In this document: positions 1-12,900 of the stretch, one piece after another
How positions within the stretch are numbered: position 1 is the stretch's first letter
How the letters are laid out: every line of letters begins with the position of its first letter
Source of the DNA: Mactromeris polynyma
Taxonomy: Eukaryota; Mollusca; Bivalvia; Venerida; Mactridae
Direction of reading: 5' to 3'
DNA length: 64,000 nt
NCBI GenBank assembly: GCA_032209605.1
Contig: JASFXZ010000027.1
Coordinates: 6,901,372-6,965,371 of the forward strand
The notes under the pieces: generated by a model
What the model saw: only the letters and a program-made list of their open reading frames with translations
What the model was told of the DNA's origin: nothing
Databases searched by the model: none
Program-made: the position numbers and the translations under genes

Positions 1-644
1 CTGATGTTATTTTTATATATTTGTAAGTAAAGTAGTAGTCTGACACAGTCAGTGCTGAAACAAGAAGTTTTTCGCTACTTCAATTTTCACTCTTACCAAA
101 TATTGTTTGCTCAAATTCTTGTTAATAATGTTTTATCTTCAAGTAATTGCGTATTGTGATAGTTGATAAAGACATACTAATGTGCTACTGTTATTGTGTA
201 TTTATTTGTTGTACAAGATCTTGATTATGGATATTGATTCTTTTATTATACTCATCCATTTGATTACTGTCAAATGCCGGGAAAATTAGCACTAATCAGA
301 TGTTGGGACAACAAGTACAAAGCTTGGAAATTATAGAAAACTGGACGTGTTGTCCAAATAGGTCGATTGGTGCTAATGATATATAAATGTATGAATTCTC
401 TGGCTGATTGAAAACTTGAATTGTTCTTAAGTATTCATTGGTTTGATCAAATTTATTACAAAGAACTCGGTGTGTTTTATACAACTTTTTGAACATTGAT
501 GCCATAGCAATTTATATGTATTCATTTGTTTTTATGTATTTGATATTGATTATACATTTTAGCTCTTAGCACTTAAGCTTGGAGTGCAGCTTTGTAGTAC
601 TAGTCATGCCTATAGTTAATACATGTAGAAAGCAATGTTTCATT

Positions 645-730
645 CACAGTAGAACCTCAATGATACGACCACTCTTGGGACCCTAGAAAACAGGTCTTAA
701 TACTGAGGTTGAATAAAGACCAAGACTGTG
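645..730. mobile_element. MITE-like element, CAGTAAAACCTCA family, short copy
   Basis: The element opens with CACAGTAGAACCTCAATGAT and closes with ACTGTG, giving short terminal inverted repeats. The interior phrase about rows of GACCAC and TTGAGG recurs in other copies at 5338-5472, 30381-30455, 32981-33859, 35211-35376 and 54580-54760. No coding capacity. Confidence 0.55.
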
Positions 731-2040
731 AACATGAACTTATTCTTGGATTACCAGTAGGTAAAGCATGTTTTCTCAACACCCGCATAGTACTGTAGTA
801 TGTAAACATGACCTATGAATTGTCTTAAGTTGGATTTAAATGTACGATAGTATCCCTGTTGAGGGAACCAGGCAGCTTTTGGGAACTGGTACCCATACCT
901 GCAAATGGGGAGATTTGGAGTCGATAAAAGGGGGATTTTAGTCATACTTATGTAGTCACTTTGTCACTTTATGCCATTTTCAATCAAGTATTTTTTGACA
1001 ATTTTTCTTATGTAAAAGAAACACAGGTTAACGGACCAACTTTTCTGGCAAATGAGCATGAATTTGTTTTTAGAGTGTTGAGCAGTTATGTGCCCTTAGA
1101 CATTGACAAAATTAGACAATTATGTTACTGGATCATAGGTGTTTGTGACGCAATCTACTTCTGTAGTAGGTGAATTTAAATGAAGATTCATTTTCATGGT
1201 CACCAGTAAGTGTAGATGAGTACAACATATTTTTGAGGATCAGTCTAGGTATAACGGAATTGTCCCCCCTTGGAAGTACACTTAAGGTGTGTATGGAAGT
1301 TTGTGGTGCCAACTACTTTCACAGTTTCAAAAAGGGATTCCAGTGAAACTTCATGCACATGATCACAATGAGGTGTAGATGTGTGTGACATTTTATTCAG
1401 TGGGTCCAAGCATTAGGGAGTTTTAGGTCCTTTGGACTTGTCAAAATATTTAGATTGCCATGATTAGCACATGTGTCTGATGTGGGTGTGTGTCTCAATT
1501 TGTGTAGAATAGAAATTTCAGGAAATCAATATACATGACCGTCCTTATTTTCTCTGACAATGCAGTAAAGTGGGGATAATCACCTTCAATGATATTTCTA
1601 GTTGTAATTGTTACTTTATTATCAATATATTTGTTCTCAGTTCTTGTTATTGTATTTGTTTATTATATCAAATGTTTTAGAATACTATAATGCACTTTTT
1701 TATTTAATTTGTTGAAACTTTTATTATGTTGATAAAAAGTATTTAGCTTGAAAATGCACATTTACGTACATGTTTTCAGGATTGGGTCTAATACCTATCA
1801 CATATTCTTTTTAATATTATTTAATGTATGAATGTTTTTGTCTTTAATGATTTCATTTGAACCTGTCGACCTAGTTCTGTCCAATGTACATTCAGGAAAA
1901 AATAATTGTTTTATATATATTACTAAATTTTTTATGCATTTGATTAGGTGAATCTATAAGGCATACAGTCTGATATGCTGTTTCTTCTTGCTCTCATCTC
2001 TTTTACCACTTGTGCTGTCTGTACAGACTGTCAACTCATC

Positions 2041-2290
2041 TCTTCAAAAAGTAGGGATAAAGTAGGGCTTTTTTTTTTAAATTTGGCATACCAAAAATGG
2101 TAAAAGTTCACCACACTGTACATTCTCCATGATTAAACATCTGTACTTCATGCAGGTGAAATAAATATTTTGGTCAACGCCCCAGATTTGAATAAGTAGA
2201 GTTAGTAGGGCTCTTTCAAGAAAAATAGGGAAAAAGAAATGAGCAAGTAAAAAAGTAGGAAAACGTAGGCCCCACTTGACAGTCTGACTT
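2041..2290 (+). repeat. Dispersed repeat, shorter copy
   Basis: The block starts near AGTAGGGATAAAGTAGGGCT, contains CACACTGTACATTCTCCATG and GCAGGTGAAATAAATATTTT, and ends at TTGACAGTCTGA. The same phrases in the same order occur at 50368-51115, where the element is split by a further insertion. It is a non-coding interspersed repeat of unknown class. Confidence 0.65.
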
Positions 2291-2533
2291 TATTATGTAG
2301 TACATAGTGTGTACATTCCACGTTCCTATATACGGATAATGTTCAAGTGCCAGGGGAATATTACTTGTGTTATTGGCACCATGTCTGGGTTTACTTGCTT
2401 TTTCATGTAGTTGTCATCACCACTGATATCTGCTTTGTTGAAGAATCACAACTTCAGATATTGTCTTTTTTTGCAAATAAAGATTTTGTGTTACTGAATT
2501 TTGTTATATAATACACCACGATTTTCATATAAT

Positions 2534-2578
2534 ATGGAAATATTGTACATGGAAATATTGTACATGGAAATATTGTAC
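2534..2578. repeat. 15-bp tandem repeat, three copies
   Basis: Three head-to-tail copies of ATGGAAATATTGTAC in non-coding DNA. Confidence 0.9.
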
Positions 2579-3847
2579 AATAGTGTGTGTGTGAATGTTT
2601 GTATGATGGCATGTATTAATGTTGCAATTATATTAATTATGTCCTCAGCATCTCAAGTAATTCTCAGAATTAGTGTCTAAATGTTCTATTGTCAAAATGC
2701 TATCATTCATGTAGCAAAACTATTTCTGTATATCGCAGCTATTTGTATGCTATGCACACATTTCTAGTAGTAAAGCAAACAGCACACAAAGTAGCACATG
2801 TATTTATTTATTATTCATTAATTGTGTGGTATCATTATATAATTAAGAAGTAAAAATAACAAATAATCAATAACAAATTAAATCACTCATTCAAAAACGA
2901 ATAATTATTTCAAATCAAAACATGGATCTGCCTAAATACAACATACTTACATAGACCAATTACCAGTAATAATATCTTACATCCAACCACCACAGCAATC
3001 AGTATTGACTGAATACATATATTGCTATCAAGTCATAAGCATCTGGCTTTCAATAGCTTGAAACAGACAACAACAGAAATGGACAAGAACATAATTAGAA
3101 ACTCCACAGATGTTATAAATCGAGTTGTCGGGTAAGTCAGAAAATAAATACTTATAATAGATATTACACTGGTGAAACTCGTTATCATTTTAATTTCGTA
3201 AGAAATAGCGGAATAAATATTTTTTTTAAAAATCATACAATTAGTCAAATGTCAATGAACATGTACATGTAATATATAATTTACATAAAAACTTACAAAA
3301 TAACTAGCATTTCATCTAATTAAAGACTGAAAGACATAACTAGCAAAACCAGAGAATTTCTTGTTTAAAGCCTTAGTTAGTGCATTCAATTGGCTATAAT
3401 TCTTCACAGAGGAAGCAATTCAGGTTCACTAATAATCACTAAACTGTAAACACCAGTGTCCATCAAGCCATTGGATATGTTAAAACTGTTTTTAAACATC
3501 TTAATCATGATGGGGATTGTCAAACTAAATGACCACAAATAATGATAACAGGTACACCATTAATACTTGCCTTGCCTTAGTTGCCATTCACTCTCTACTA
3601 ACACTCTACTGATCATTGAGTGAAATAAAAATGGATATAAAACAAATTCCGTTTACATTATTTATGATTAATGATCATAGATGATGTGTTATGTAGAATA
3701 TCACACAATACATATATACAGGAAATCAAAGAATGTTCCAGCCAGTGTTTGATTAGTGTATGATGTATCCCGGTGAATTGCTCACATAATCACAGTTTGC
3801 TTTCTCACATCAAATTCCTCAGAACACATGATAACAGCGGAATGACA

Positions 3848-3952
3848 TCACAATTTACTTGGTACTGCAGGATCCAGTGATGGGAGTGTGTTCTCGAATG
3901 CAGCACGTAAGACGTCCTCCAAATCTTCCGCAAGGATGAACGATAACTCGGA
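3848..3952 (-). CDS. LONP2: LONP2 last coding exon, SKL peroxisomal signal
   Basis: Acceptor TTTTAAG precedes [20 protein letters not shown]. The exon ends PAVPSKL then TGA (3848-3850). The terminal SKL is a canonical type 1 peroxisomal targeting signal, which separates this gene from mitochondrial LONP1. Confidence 0.95.
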   Translation of the reverse strand, partial: SELSFILAEDLEDVLRAAFENTLPSLDPAVPSKL

Positions 3953-6900
3953 CTTAAAATAAAGACAAATTTTCTATCATGTCTTTAGTTCAACAATGAA
4001 CATATAGTTGTCGACAGGTTACGAGGTAGAGGCACTCAATGTCTCCTGATCTGAAGAGCATGAGTCCTGCCTTGAGCAAGGTGGAGTGCCAAGTTCTCAA
4101 TCCCTGAATTTGGTATGAGTACCAGTAAGGATCTCAGGATTCAGATATCTAGAGTGATTGAATCAGTCATCAAGATAAACAAAAAACAATTAGATTATGT
4201 TAAAACCAATTTCATTTACATCACTAATGAACACAAAAATCCCATCAACCAAATAGATTTAAAATATTCATATATTAAAAGCAAAACAATATGGCGATAA
4301 TACGAAGCTAGCACGTAACGCAGTGGACTTTTTATAGAAAGACTTGAAACAGCAGGATATGGATTATGAGTGTTTTTTCTAATTCCAATATTAATGTAAT
4401 TACCTTCACATTGTTTGGAATTTCCTGAAGATCTCTTTCATTCCTTTTTGGCAAAATTATTCTTTTAAGACCAGCTCTATGAGCAGCAAGTACTTTCTCT
4501 TTCACACCTCCAACCTGAAGAGTAACAAAGAATAATCAATGATTATAAGGATTTATTACGGATTATATAAAACAAGTATCAATTATTTATATTTTCTCCC
4601 AGAGTAAGATTATAAGGAAGGTTGAAGCCGATTAGTGCATCTGTTAACGGGGTCAATCATCCAAGAAGAATTATAAGCCAAAGTTATCCCAATGAATTCC
4701 ATTTCTTCAATGTGATTAATGGGTTATATACATAATTATTTGACCAAGCATTTTGTGAATACATTTACGATATCAATATCTCCTAAATTTTGTGAGTTGA
4801 GCCGTATGGAGCAAACTTCTCCATGCTGACCAGTTTCACAGACATAAAATCATGAAGTCACCGAATGATCACACCAAGTCAATGTCAAGTAAGTGATTAT
4901 AATAAAATATTAAATAAAGCTTACAGGAAGAACAATTCCTCTCAGAGTTATCTCCCCTGTCATAGCTGTATCTGAACGTACACACTGTCCAATGAACAAT
5001 GATACAAGAACTGTTGTTATGGTAACCCCAGCAGACGGTCCATCTTTCCCAACAGCTCCGGCCGGAAAATGTATGTGTACATCCATCTTAGAGAAATCAC
5101 GATCTTCTATTTGTAGCTGCAAGTATAATACATGGCACAATTCGTAGAACTGTCGAACAATACAATAAATCAGAAAAATTAACAAGGTCAAATTATTTCA
5201 TCCCTTATTCTTTCTTGGTGTCCATCCTGGATTTTGAAAATTAAAGTGCCATTATTGAACACATCTGTCATCACAATTGATCATCATTGATTGGTTACTC
5301 AAGGTTTATGCTTCAAATCAAAAACATACTTTAGAAATACAGTAAAACCTCAATAATAAGACCTTGAAAATTGGTCTTCTTATTGAGGTGGATTTAATAT
5401 TGAGGTTGAATAAAGAGCACTTTTAGATGGTCTTATCATTGAGGTGGTCTTTATTTTAAGTGAGACTTTACTAGAATACTGACATTATGGATTTTAAAAT
5501 TAAATTAAGATACTATTATTTTCAAACACCAGAACAATTAATGGTTACCTGAGCAGCGTGTGATTTGACCCAGTTAATGGCAAGATTGGCCGACTCCTTC
5601 ATAACATCTCCAAGTTGTCCGGTCAAGGTCAAACTGCCATCACCCTTCGTACAAGAAGCTTCAACAAACATGATTTCTCCACCCATTGGAGTCCAAGCCA
5701 AGCCAACAGCTACACCAGGATGTATTAATCTCTGTGCTAATTCACTCTCATACATTGGTTGCTGAAAGATAGAAGTTCAAACTGTACCAACAAATTAATT
5801 TCATACAGGAAACATTTATGAAATAAGCAACCATAACGTTGAGCCCAATTTTAATTGGATATAACTGACTCAATCAATGTCAATATTTATGAGTACAAAA
5901 TAAAGATTCCCGTCATACAAACTCCATTAATTAACACAAGTAGAGACAAATTGTAAGTTACTAAAATGTCAGCTATAATATTGGTTTTTATAATATTATT
6001 ATTGACCTTGGAGCAAAATGTCATATACATGTAGTTACCCCTAGAATATCTTCAATCGCAGACTCATCGATTACAATCGGCATTTCTGGTGGATGCGCAA
6101 GTGCTGATGCATCATGGGAGAAAGATTCCGACATACTGTCATTCTTAACTTCCTTTTTATCTGACAACTGATCATGCTGTTTCTCCCTCTTTGACAGGTA
6201 TGTATTTTCTGCAACTCTCACAGCTACAGCACGACACAAACTTGCCAGTTTTCTCTCCAAGGTTCTGACACCAGCCTCTCTTGTGTATCTGGAAACTGAA
6301 CAATCAACCATCAATACAATATGTTAGTTTGGCACAATACAACAAACTAGATTTTATGTAAGAGCTGTTCACTTAGCACATTACCCCAAATCACTATGGC
6401 AACATCACCTATTAACATGTATCTGTCTCGATTCGTCTCTATCGATTGTTCAATCACATCTACCCCCAAACAGCTGCCAATAACGCTGACAGATGCTTTC
6501 TTCAATGTATCACATCAACGATGCACAAATAGTAACAGAAACAATGATTATATGTAAAAGGCAACTTTTTGCAGCCACCATACAGCATAAAATGCTGTAA
6601 ATTCCAACATTTCCACATACAAAATTCAGGTACAATTTGTAAAAAAGATATAACATACAGCCAATAAATGTACAGTAAAGTCTGCTTCACCTGTTGCATA
6701 TGTAACTGCCTGTAATAATATAAATGTGAAAAAACTTTAATATGACCATATTTCATGAACCATTTTTATTTTTCCTCCATATTTCAGGCCGCCTAACAAC
6801 TAAGACAGACTTTCTTCTGGTGGTATTATTATTTGAATTCAACTTACTGATCAGTTTAATACTGTCCTCTGGTATCTGTAATTGTTCCAGGGTCAAGCCA

Positions 6901-9900
6901 TGTTCCTTCAGTTGTTTAGGAATCAGGTGTTGCAGGGCAATATGTACTTTCTCTTCTTGTGTATAACCTAAAACATGCACACAGAGGACTGCAGACAAAC
7001 CAGAAGTCAATGAAATAAAATCATCAATTACAAATCAGACAGAAATATTGGATTCCAGTATCCAGACGTCCATGACTTGGAATTATAAGCAGTTAATATA
7101 CATTCGGACCTCGTTCATTCCAATTTATTGGGTCCGAAATTTTATTTCGAATAATACATGGTTTCGAATAGCCCATTTCATATTGACGTGCCTAAGAAGA
7201 TTAAGCGGGGCCTGATATCTATTTCGGATGATACCAAGTATTCAAATAGAAGGTTGTCGAACAAATGAGAACCAACGGTAGTAAACACGGCAATATTGTA
7301 CAATGCCCTACACCTCAGTGGGCAATTATTACTGTGATACAGACATTGTGCCATGCATTAATAAGATTAACTATAAAACACAGCTTCCAACAGCAGCTCA
7401 ACCAAATCAAAACCAGCACACACATTCTGTCTAAACCAAGGGCCCATAACTCTGTAATTGTGTGAACCGAACCTTAGACAATTTTGTCATGCATATATCT
7501 AAACATCATGTTCATCATGCATATGATGTTTATGGACATCAACTATAAAGAGTAGAAACATGCTGCATCACAACTTGTTTGCAATGGACTAAATAACATG
7601 ATTGATTATCACATGACTTAAATATACGGCCTTCAGTGTATTTTAACGTATCATGAATCAAAACCAGTGTTTTGTCGTACTAGCATCACAATATACAACA
7701 TCACATTTTATATCAAAAAAGCCTAATAAAGCACAGAATATTTAAAACTTCCCAGCATGTTTAAAACAAGCCAAAGAAGGATCTGTTTGAAAACACTATA
7801 GGCTTTTGCGGTAAAGATCTGTCTGGTTTGAGGAGAGACAAATTACACCCATTTTGCAATGTTACAGGAATTCACTGTCACGATCGACCCAGTGTCTAAA
7901 GGATATGGGATAGTATACTTTCCATGATATCATATTATACCTGGTACATGAATGACTTCCATTCTATCTAACAATGCTGGAGGAATGGTGCTCATATTGT
8001 TGGCTGTAGCAATAAACATGACTTGTGATAAGTCAAACGGTACATTCAGATAACTGAAACTATGGTTAAGGAAATCAACCAATGTTATGAAGAAATTATG
8101 GATTACACAGTGAAAGTAACAAATATCATCATACAGTTGTACATATTTTCAATAGCTTTTGCAACAGTCATTTCTTTCAATACACTGACAGCTAAATGAG
8201 CACTTTCAATATCACAAGACCAGGAGATCTATTTGACCCTGGAGTTGACCCTTTGACCCATGTAATTTCCATGTCAATTTTTGGCTAAATAATAGGTAAC
8301 TTGACTACAAAATGGTAAAATCTGGTCAAAAATCAAAATGACCCTTGAGATTCAGTTCCTAGTGGAACCCCTGAAGACTAGTAGGAAGTTAAAATGAGTA
8401 AAATAGTGAAGAGTAAACTACACAGTATGTTAATATACACACATATACAAAGCACAGAACTAGATTCTATTTATTACAGAATAATGGCAATCATCTAACA
8501 ATTACATGATTGACAATGTAAGGATACTGATCAGTAAATGAGTTATTTTGTTCTGGATCTAACACTTCTAACAAGGCAGCTGCTGGATCACCATGGAGAC
8601 TTTTACCCTGAAACACAGATCATCTACCCATTACTGAGGCCATCCTTATACAACTGTTAGTTTGGCGTAAAACCTACTTACTTGTGGAAATGGCCCCTAA
8701 TCAAAAATATGTTTTGATGTGTCTGAGTGGAAGATTTGATGGGGGTTAATAGTTGAAAGTTGAATGACCATAAAACAAATAATAAAATAATTACCTACCA
8801 ACCTGGATTTTGCTGGGTAGGGTTATACCAAACATTTTTAAGGATGGCTGGACACAGCACAAATGATTTAATGAGAGTAAAGGCAATAAAGTTCAAATGT
8901 ACTGATTTCTACACATAAACATCACCATCGGTAAATTAACAAAATCGTGTTTTCCAGTCTTTATGAGAAACACTAATTATTATCCATGAATCAAGTAACA
9001 TTAACTTCTTTGTAGCCCAAACATAGACAGTGCAAATCCGACTATGAATTAAGGAACCAACAAACAAATGAATGGTCATTGTACAGTGCATCAATAGCTT
9101 ACGTTATGTAGTGTGCATTGGAGATCAATTTGTAGCAGTTGCCACACTGTGAAACCACGTAGTTAACATACATAATTATACCATACCCAGTCACTGTAAC
9201 CCAAGACTGAGCCAACAAGCCCCAGTACTACCCTTACATGCCTAGCATAGACAAGGGAGGTAATAATACCAGTCAGAAAAAACTGGTATGTCTTGTCTTA
9301 GGCTTGTTCCTGCGACTACAAATAATGAATCATATATGAACAGTCAAAAAGGCTTTATACACAAACTTCATCAAACAGAAAAATGATTATACCAGCTTAT
9401 CCACCTCATCCAATAAGAAAACTGGATTGTTGGTTCCGACTAACTTGAGACCTTGCATGATACGACCTGGCATAGATCCTATGTATGTTCTTCTGTGTCC
9501 TCGTATATCAGACTGGTCACATACTCCTCCTAATGACATCCTACAATATACATTCAGTCATACAACAAATGCAAACTTGCTCCTATTCCTTGAAGTACTC
9601 ACAACTAGTGAATGAAACCAGTCAGGAAGGTATGTTCAACCAGGAAGTAAGTCCTGGGCCCGGGATTATAACCAATACTTACTACTCAGCACTCATCTTT
9701 TAGTCTGCCAAGTACTGAGTGTAAGAGCTGAGTGTAAGTGCTGAGTGTAAGTACTGAGTGTAAGTGCTGAGTGTAAGTGCTGAGTGTAAGTGCTGAGTGT
9801 AAGTACTGAGTGTAAAAACTGAGTGTAAGTGCTGAGTGTAAGTATTGATTATAATCCCCGGCCCTGGCCAGCTCCTAGTAGTCGTCACTTTCCTCTGTCA

Positions 9901-12900
9901 AACTTTTTTACAGGTAATAACAATGAACATTAACCAACAATGCCTTTCAAAGATTTGTCCTTGAAACATCAGTTGAAAGAACCAGCCATTAATAAAGCAG
10001 TACTACAACATGAAAGAAGTTATTACATTTAAATATCAACTGATGGTAAGAGTTAAATACACAGATTTTGATGTTATGCATTTATTTCAAATTTCCATAT
10101 ATACATGTACAAGACAGCCAATTTTGGTTGAATTCCTTTATTCTTGCGACGATATTTGAAGAAAATGATGTCAGATGGATGATAGATGCCACTATGTCAA
10201 CAGCTTGCCAGAGAATTTTTAACCATAGTACGCTAATAAATGTAGAAGATACAGATACATTATTCTGCATACTGTATTGACATTGGAATGTGTAATGACA
10301 GTACAAGATACTAATATACCTCCATACCTGTGAAACTCCCTCCCCAGTGTATGTGCAATGGATTTTCCAACACTTGTCTTTCCTACACCAGGGGGTCCCA
10401 CAAAACATAAGATTGGTCCTTTCAGAGATTGTCGTAGCTGACGTACAGCCAAGTATTCAAGCACCCTCTTCTTCAGTTTATCCAGTCCAAAGTGGTCAGC
10501 GTCCATATCTATCCTTGCTTGAATCAAATCTAGATTGTCTTTGGTGCTTTTTGACCATGGTAACTCCACCATTAGCTCTAAATAATTCCTGCCAAGTAAG
10601 AATGTTATCATCAGTAAACAAGAGCACCGCAATCAGATGCAAACTGTCAGCGGGTGACATCCTCATAGGCACCAATACTTATTAATACTCAACATGTTTG
10701 CGAAAGCAGACGATGACGAAAATCAAGCTATGAAAATAGCTCATTTTTTTCTCAGAAGCTGAGCTAATAAAGATATATAACATATAGATTTTTAACATCA
10801 ACAAAACATTGCAAACAAATCAGAGGAGTCATGAATCACATCTCTTTCAACTGTTCGCGCAACTTCACAAAGAGAAACAAGCTTATATACATGTATGCAT
10901 CCTTTAAAACATACAGTACTAAAAGTTGGTAGTCTATAAATTTTGTTCGAGCTTGTCAGAGTAACAAACATAACAGAATGAACTAGAGCTATCAAAGAAG
11001 GTGATTAATATCCGCGCATACCACTTCAACAGACAAATTTTTTAGAACAACCAAGTGGGTGATCTTGAATGTGACCAACAAAAAATCATGTAAAGCACTA
11101 CAACTTATCCTGTTGTATATTTGTGTTAATTCTTTTATAAATATCCTCCAAAAGCTGTAGAAGTAGTTCGCCCCACAAGTTTTCATTAACAGACCAACCA
11201 ACCAACTGAGTGATTCCAGTATACCCTTTAAACATTGTTTGCAAAGCCATGACCACATATCGTAACCATCAACAACATATACTGTGCGTGCACTGAAAAA
11301 TGTAGATATTATTACATATGATTATTTACCTAAGCATGGCTTGTTCTGGCATGTGCTGAGGCATTTTCTTCAATCTTTTAAGTTCTTTCATAGCAGCCTT
11401 ATGAGCATGATCAGGCATTTCAGCTTGTCTGTAAATACACAACACATGTTTACAACTACAAGTGTCCATCTTGATATGTTCTCTGGTTAGTATGTACACA
11501 TTTCTGTTCAAATTGCCACTAAAGATGATCTTACTTTAACTAGATTCAACTACAAGGAAAAACTGGCAATATTTAACAGAAATTAATTACATATATTTGG
11601 TTCTTTTTACTGTTGACCTTGGACCTTACTGTTTGACCTTGACACTACCAATATGGCAAAGATTGCATTTTACACTTCCTATCATTTTGTAAACAGGTGT
11701 GTCAAATAATTTGATAAACCACCCAGAATGTAGAATTTGTATGTGAAGGCTCTGTTCTGCTGGCTTACAGATGGTCCATGGTTCTAACCAGCCACTTGCC
11801 TATGCTCAAACTATTGTGATAAGGAGCATATGGGCAGGTGTCTTCCATCGCCTTAAAAGCTGGAAAAGGCACAAAGTTATTCCACTTTAAGCCCCTACTT
11901 TAGAAGTATTGACCTTGAACCAACGAAGCTGAAAGTTGTAAAGCACATTGTCTCATTATCATCAATAACATTTGACTCATGTTATTTGGAAATGATACAG
12001 GATAAAGGAAAACGATATGGAGTGGATACAATATAGTGATGGATTGATGAAAGCACAAAACTAACGTGTCCCCAAAACACTGTCAGCCCTCAATTTGAAC
12101 ACACTAATTTAGTCTAAAGCTAGTTTTATCAATTCATATCATAAACAAATGTTAAACTATGCATGTCTATCTATAGTAGGCTATGACTGCACATAATTAA
12201 ACATTGTAGATAAAGTTAAAAATATAACAGGTCAGCAGGTAGTACATATTTATCTCAACCATATTTAGAGGTCATAATATATAACGGTATGTTACAAAGG
12301 ACTTAGTTTCATAATGTATCCATCATGTCTCGAAAATAAATACAGAGTTCAATAACTAGGACATTACTTGATTTTCGTCTCAATGTCGAGCAGTTCATCG
12401 TCTTCATTATCCTCATCATCAATATCTGTTTTCATCTTGCCACGGAAAATACGTCTCATGTTACTGGGACGTCCTCCTTCCTTACGAGATATCTTGATCT
12501 CTAATGCTTTATCTTTCTTCGCTTTATGCAACAACTTCAGTCCCTAACATTGTTAAGTAGAGAATTAATTAAAGGATAATATTCCCAAACAAAACCTGTT
12601 TTAGTGACCAAATAGTCCATTTTCAGGCTTTTACATTTTCTAAGAGATATACATGTATAGAGAATAAAAGGTTGGTGACGTGGAAGAGAAAGTTTATCAG
12701 GAAGGCAGAGGAATTTTAGGTGAGCCGAAGGCGAATACAAATGTACAAAAATCGGTTATTTACTTTTTGCATAGCAATTCCAATATTTAGATGCAAAAGT
12801 AAGCTACAAAATGATAATGTCACATCAGAATGTACATAATTTCTGCTCTTCAAATGGAAAAAAAATATGCAATACTAAATATTTCATCATTCAGTTAATT

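Larger units (their letters stand above)
1..3847. other. Gene-free left flank; probable LONP2 3' UTR at its right end
   Basis: I see no convincing coding exon on either strand here; the open frames are short and resemble no family I know. The part next to 3847 should hold the LONP2 3' UTR, since LONP2 is read leftward. The nearest good minus-strand AATAAA signals are overlapping copies around 2800-2815, which would give a UTR of about 1 kb; this is inference. The stretch also holds a small MITE-like element, a dispersed repeat and a short tandem triplication, listed separately. Confidence 0.5.

Noticed and set aside
5565..5765. Plus-strand open frame over LONP2 exon 14
   Set aside because: Shadow of the coding strand; the minus frame encodes conserved LONP2 sequence. 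The same applies to the plus frames at 6742-6966, 10347-10685 and 17359-17547 and the minus frames inside 19041-20889.
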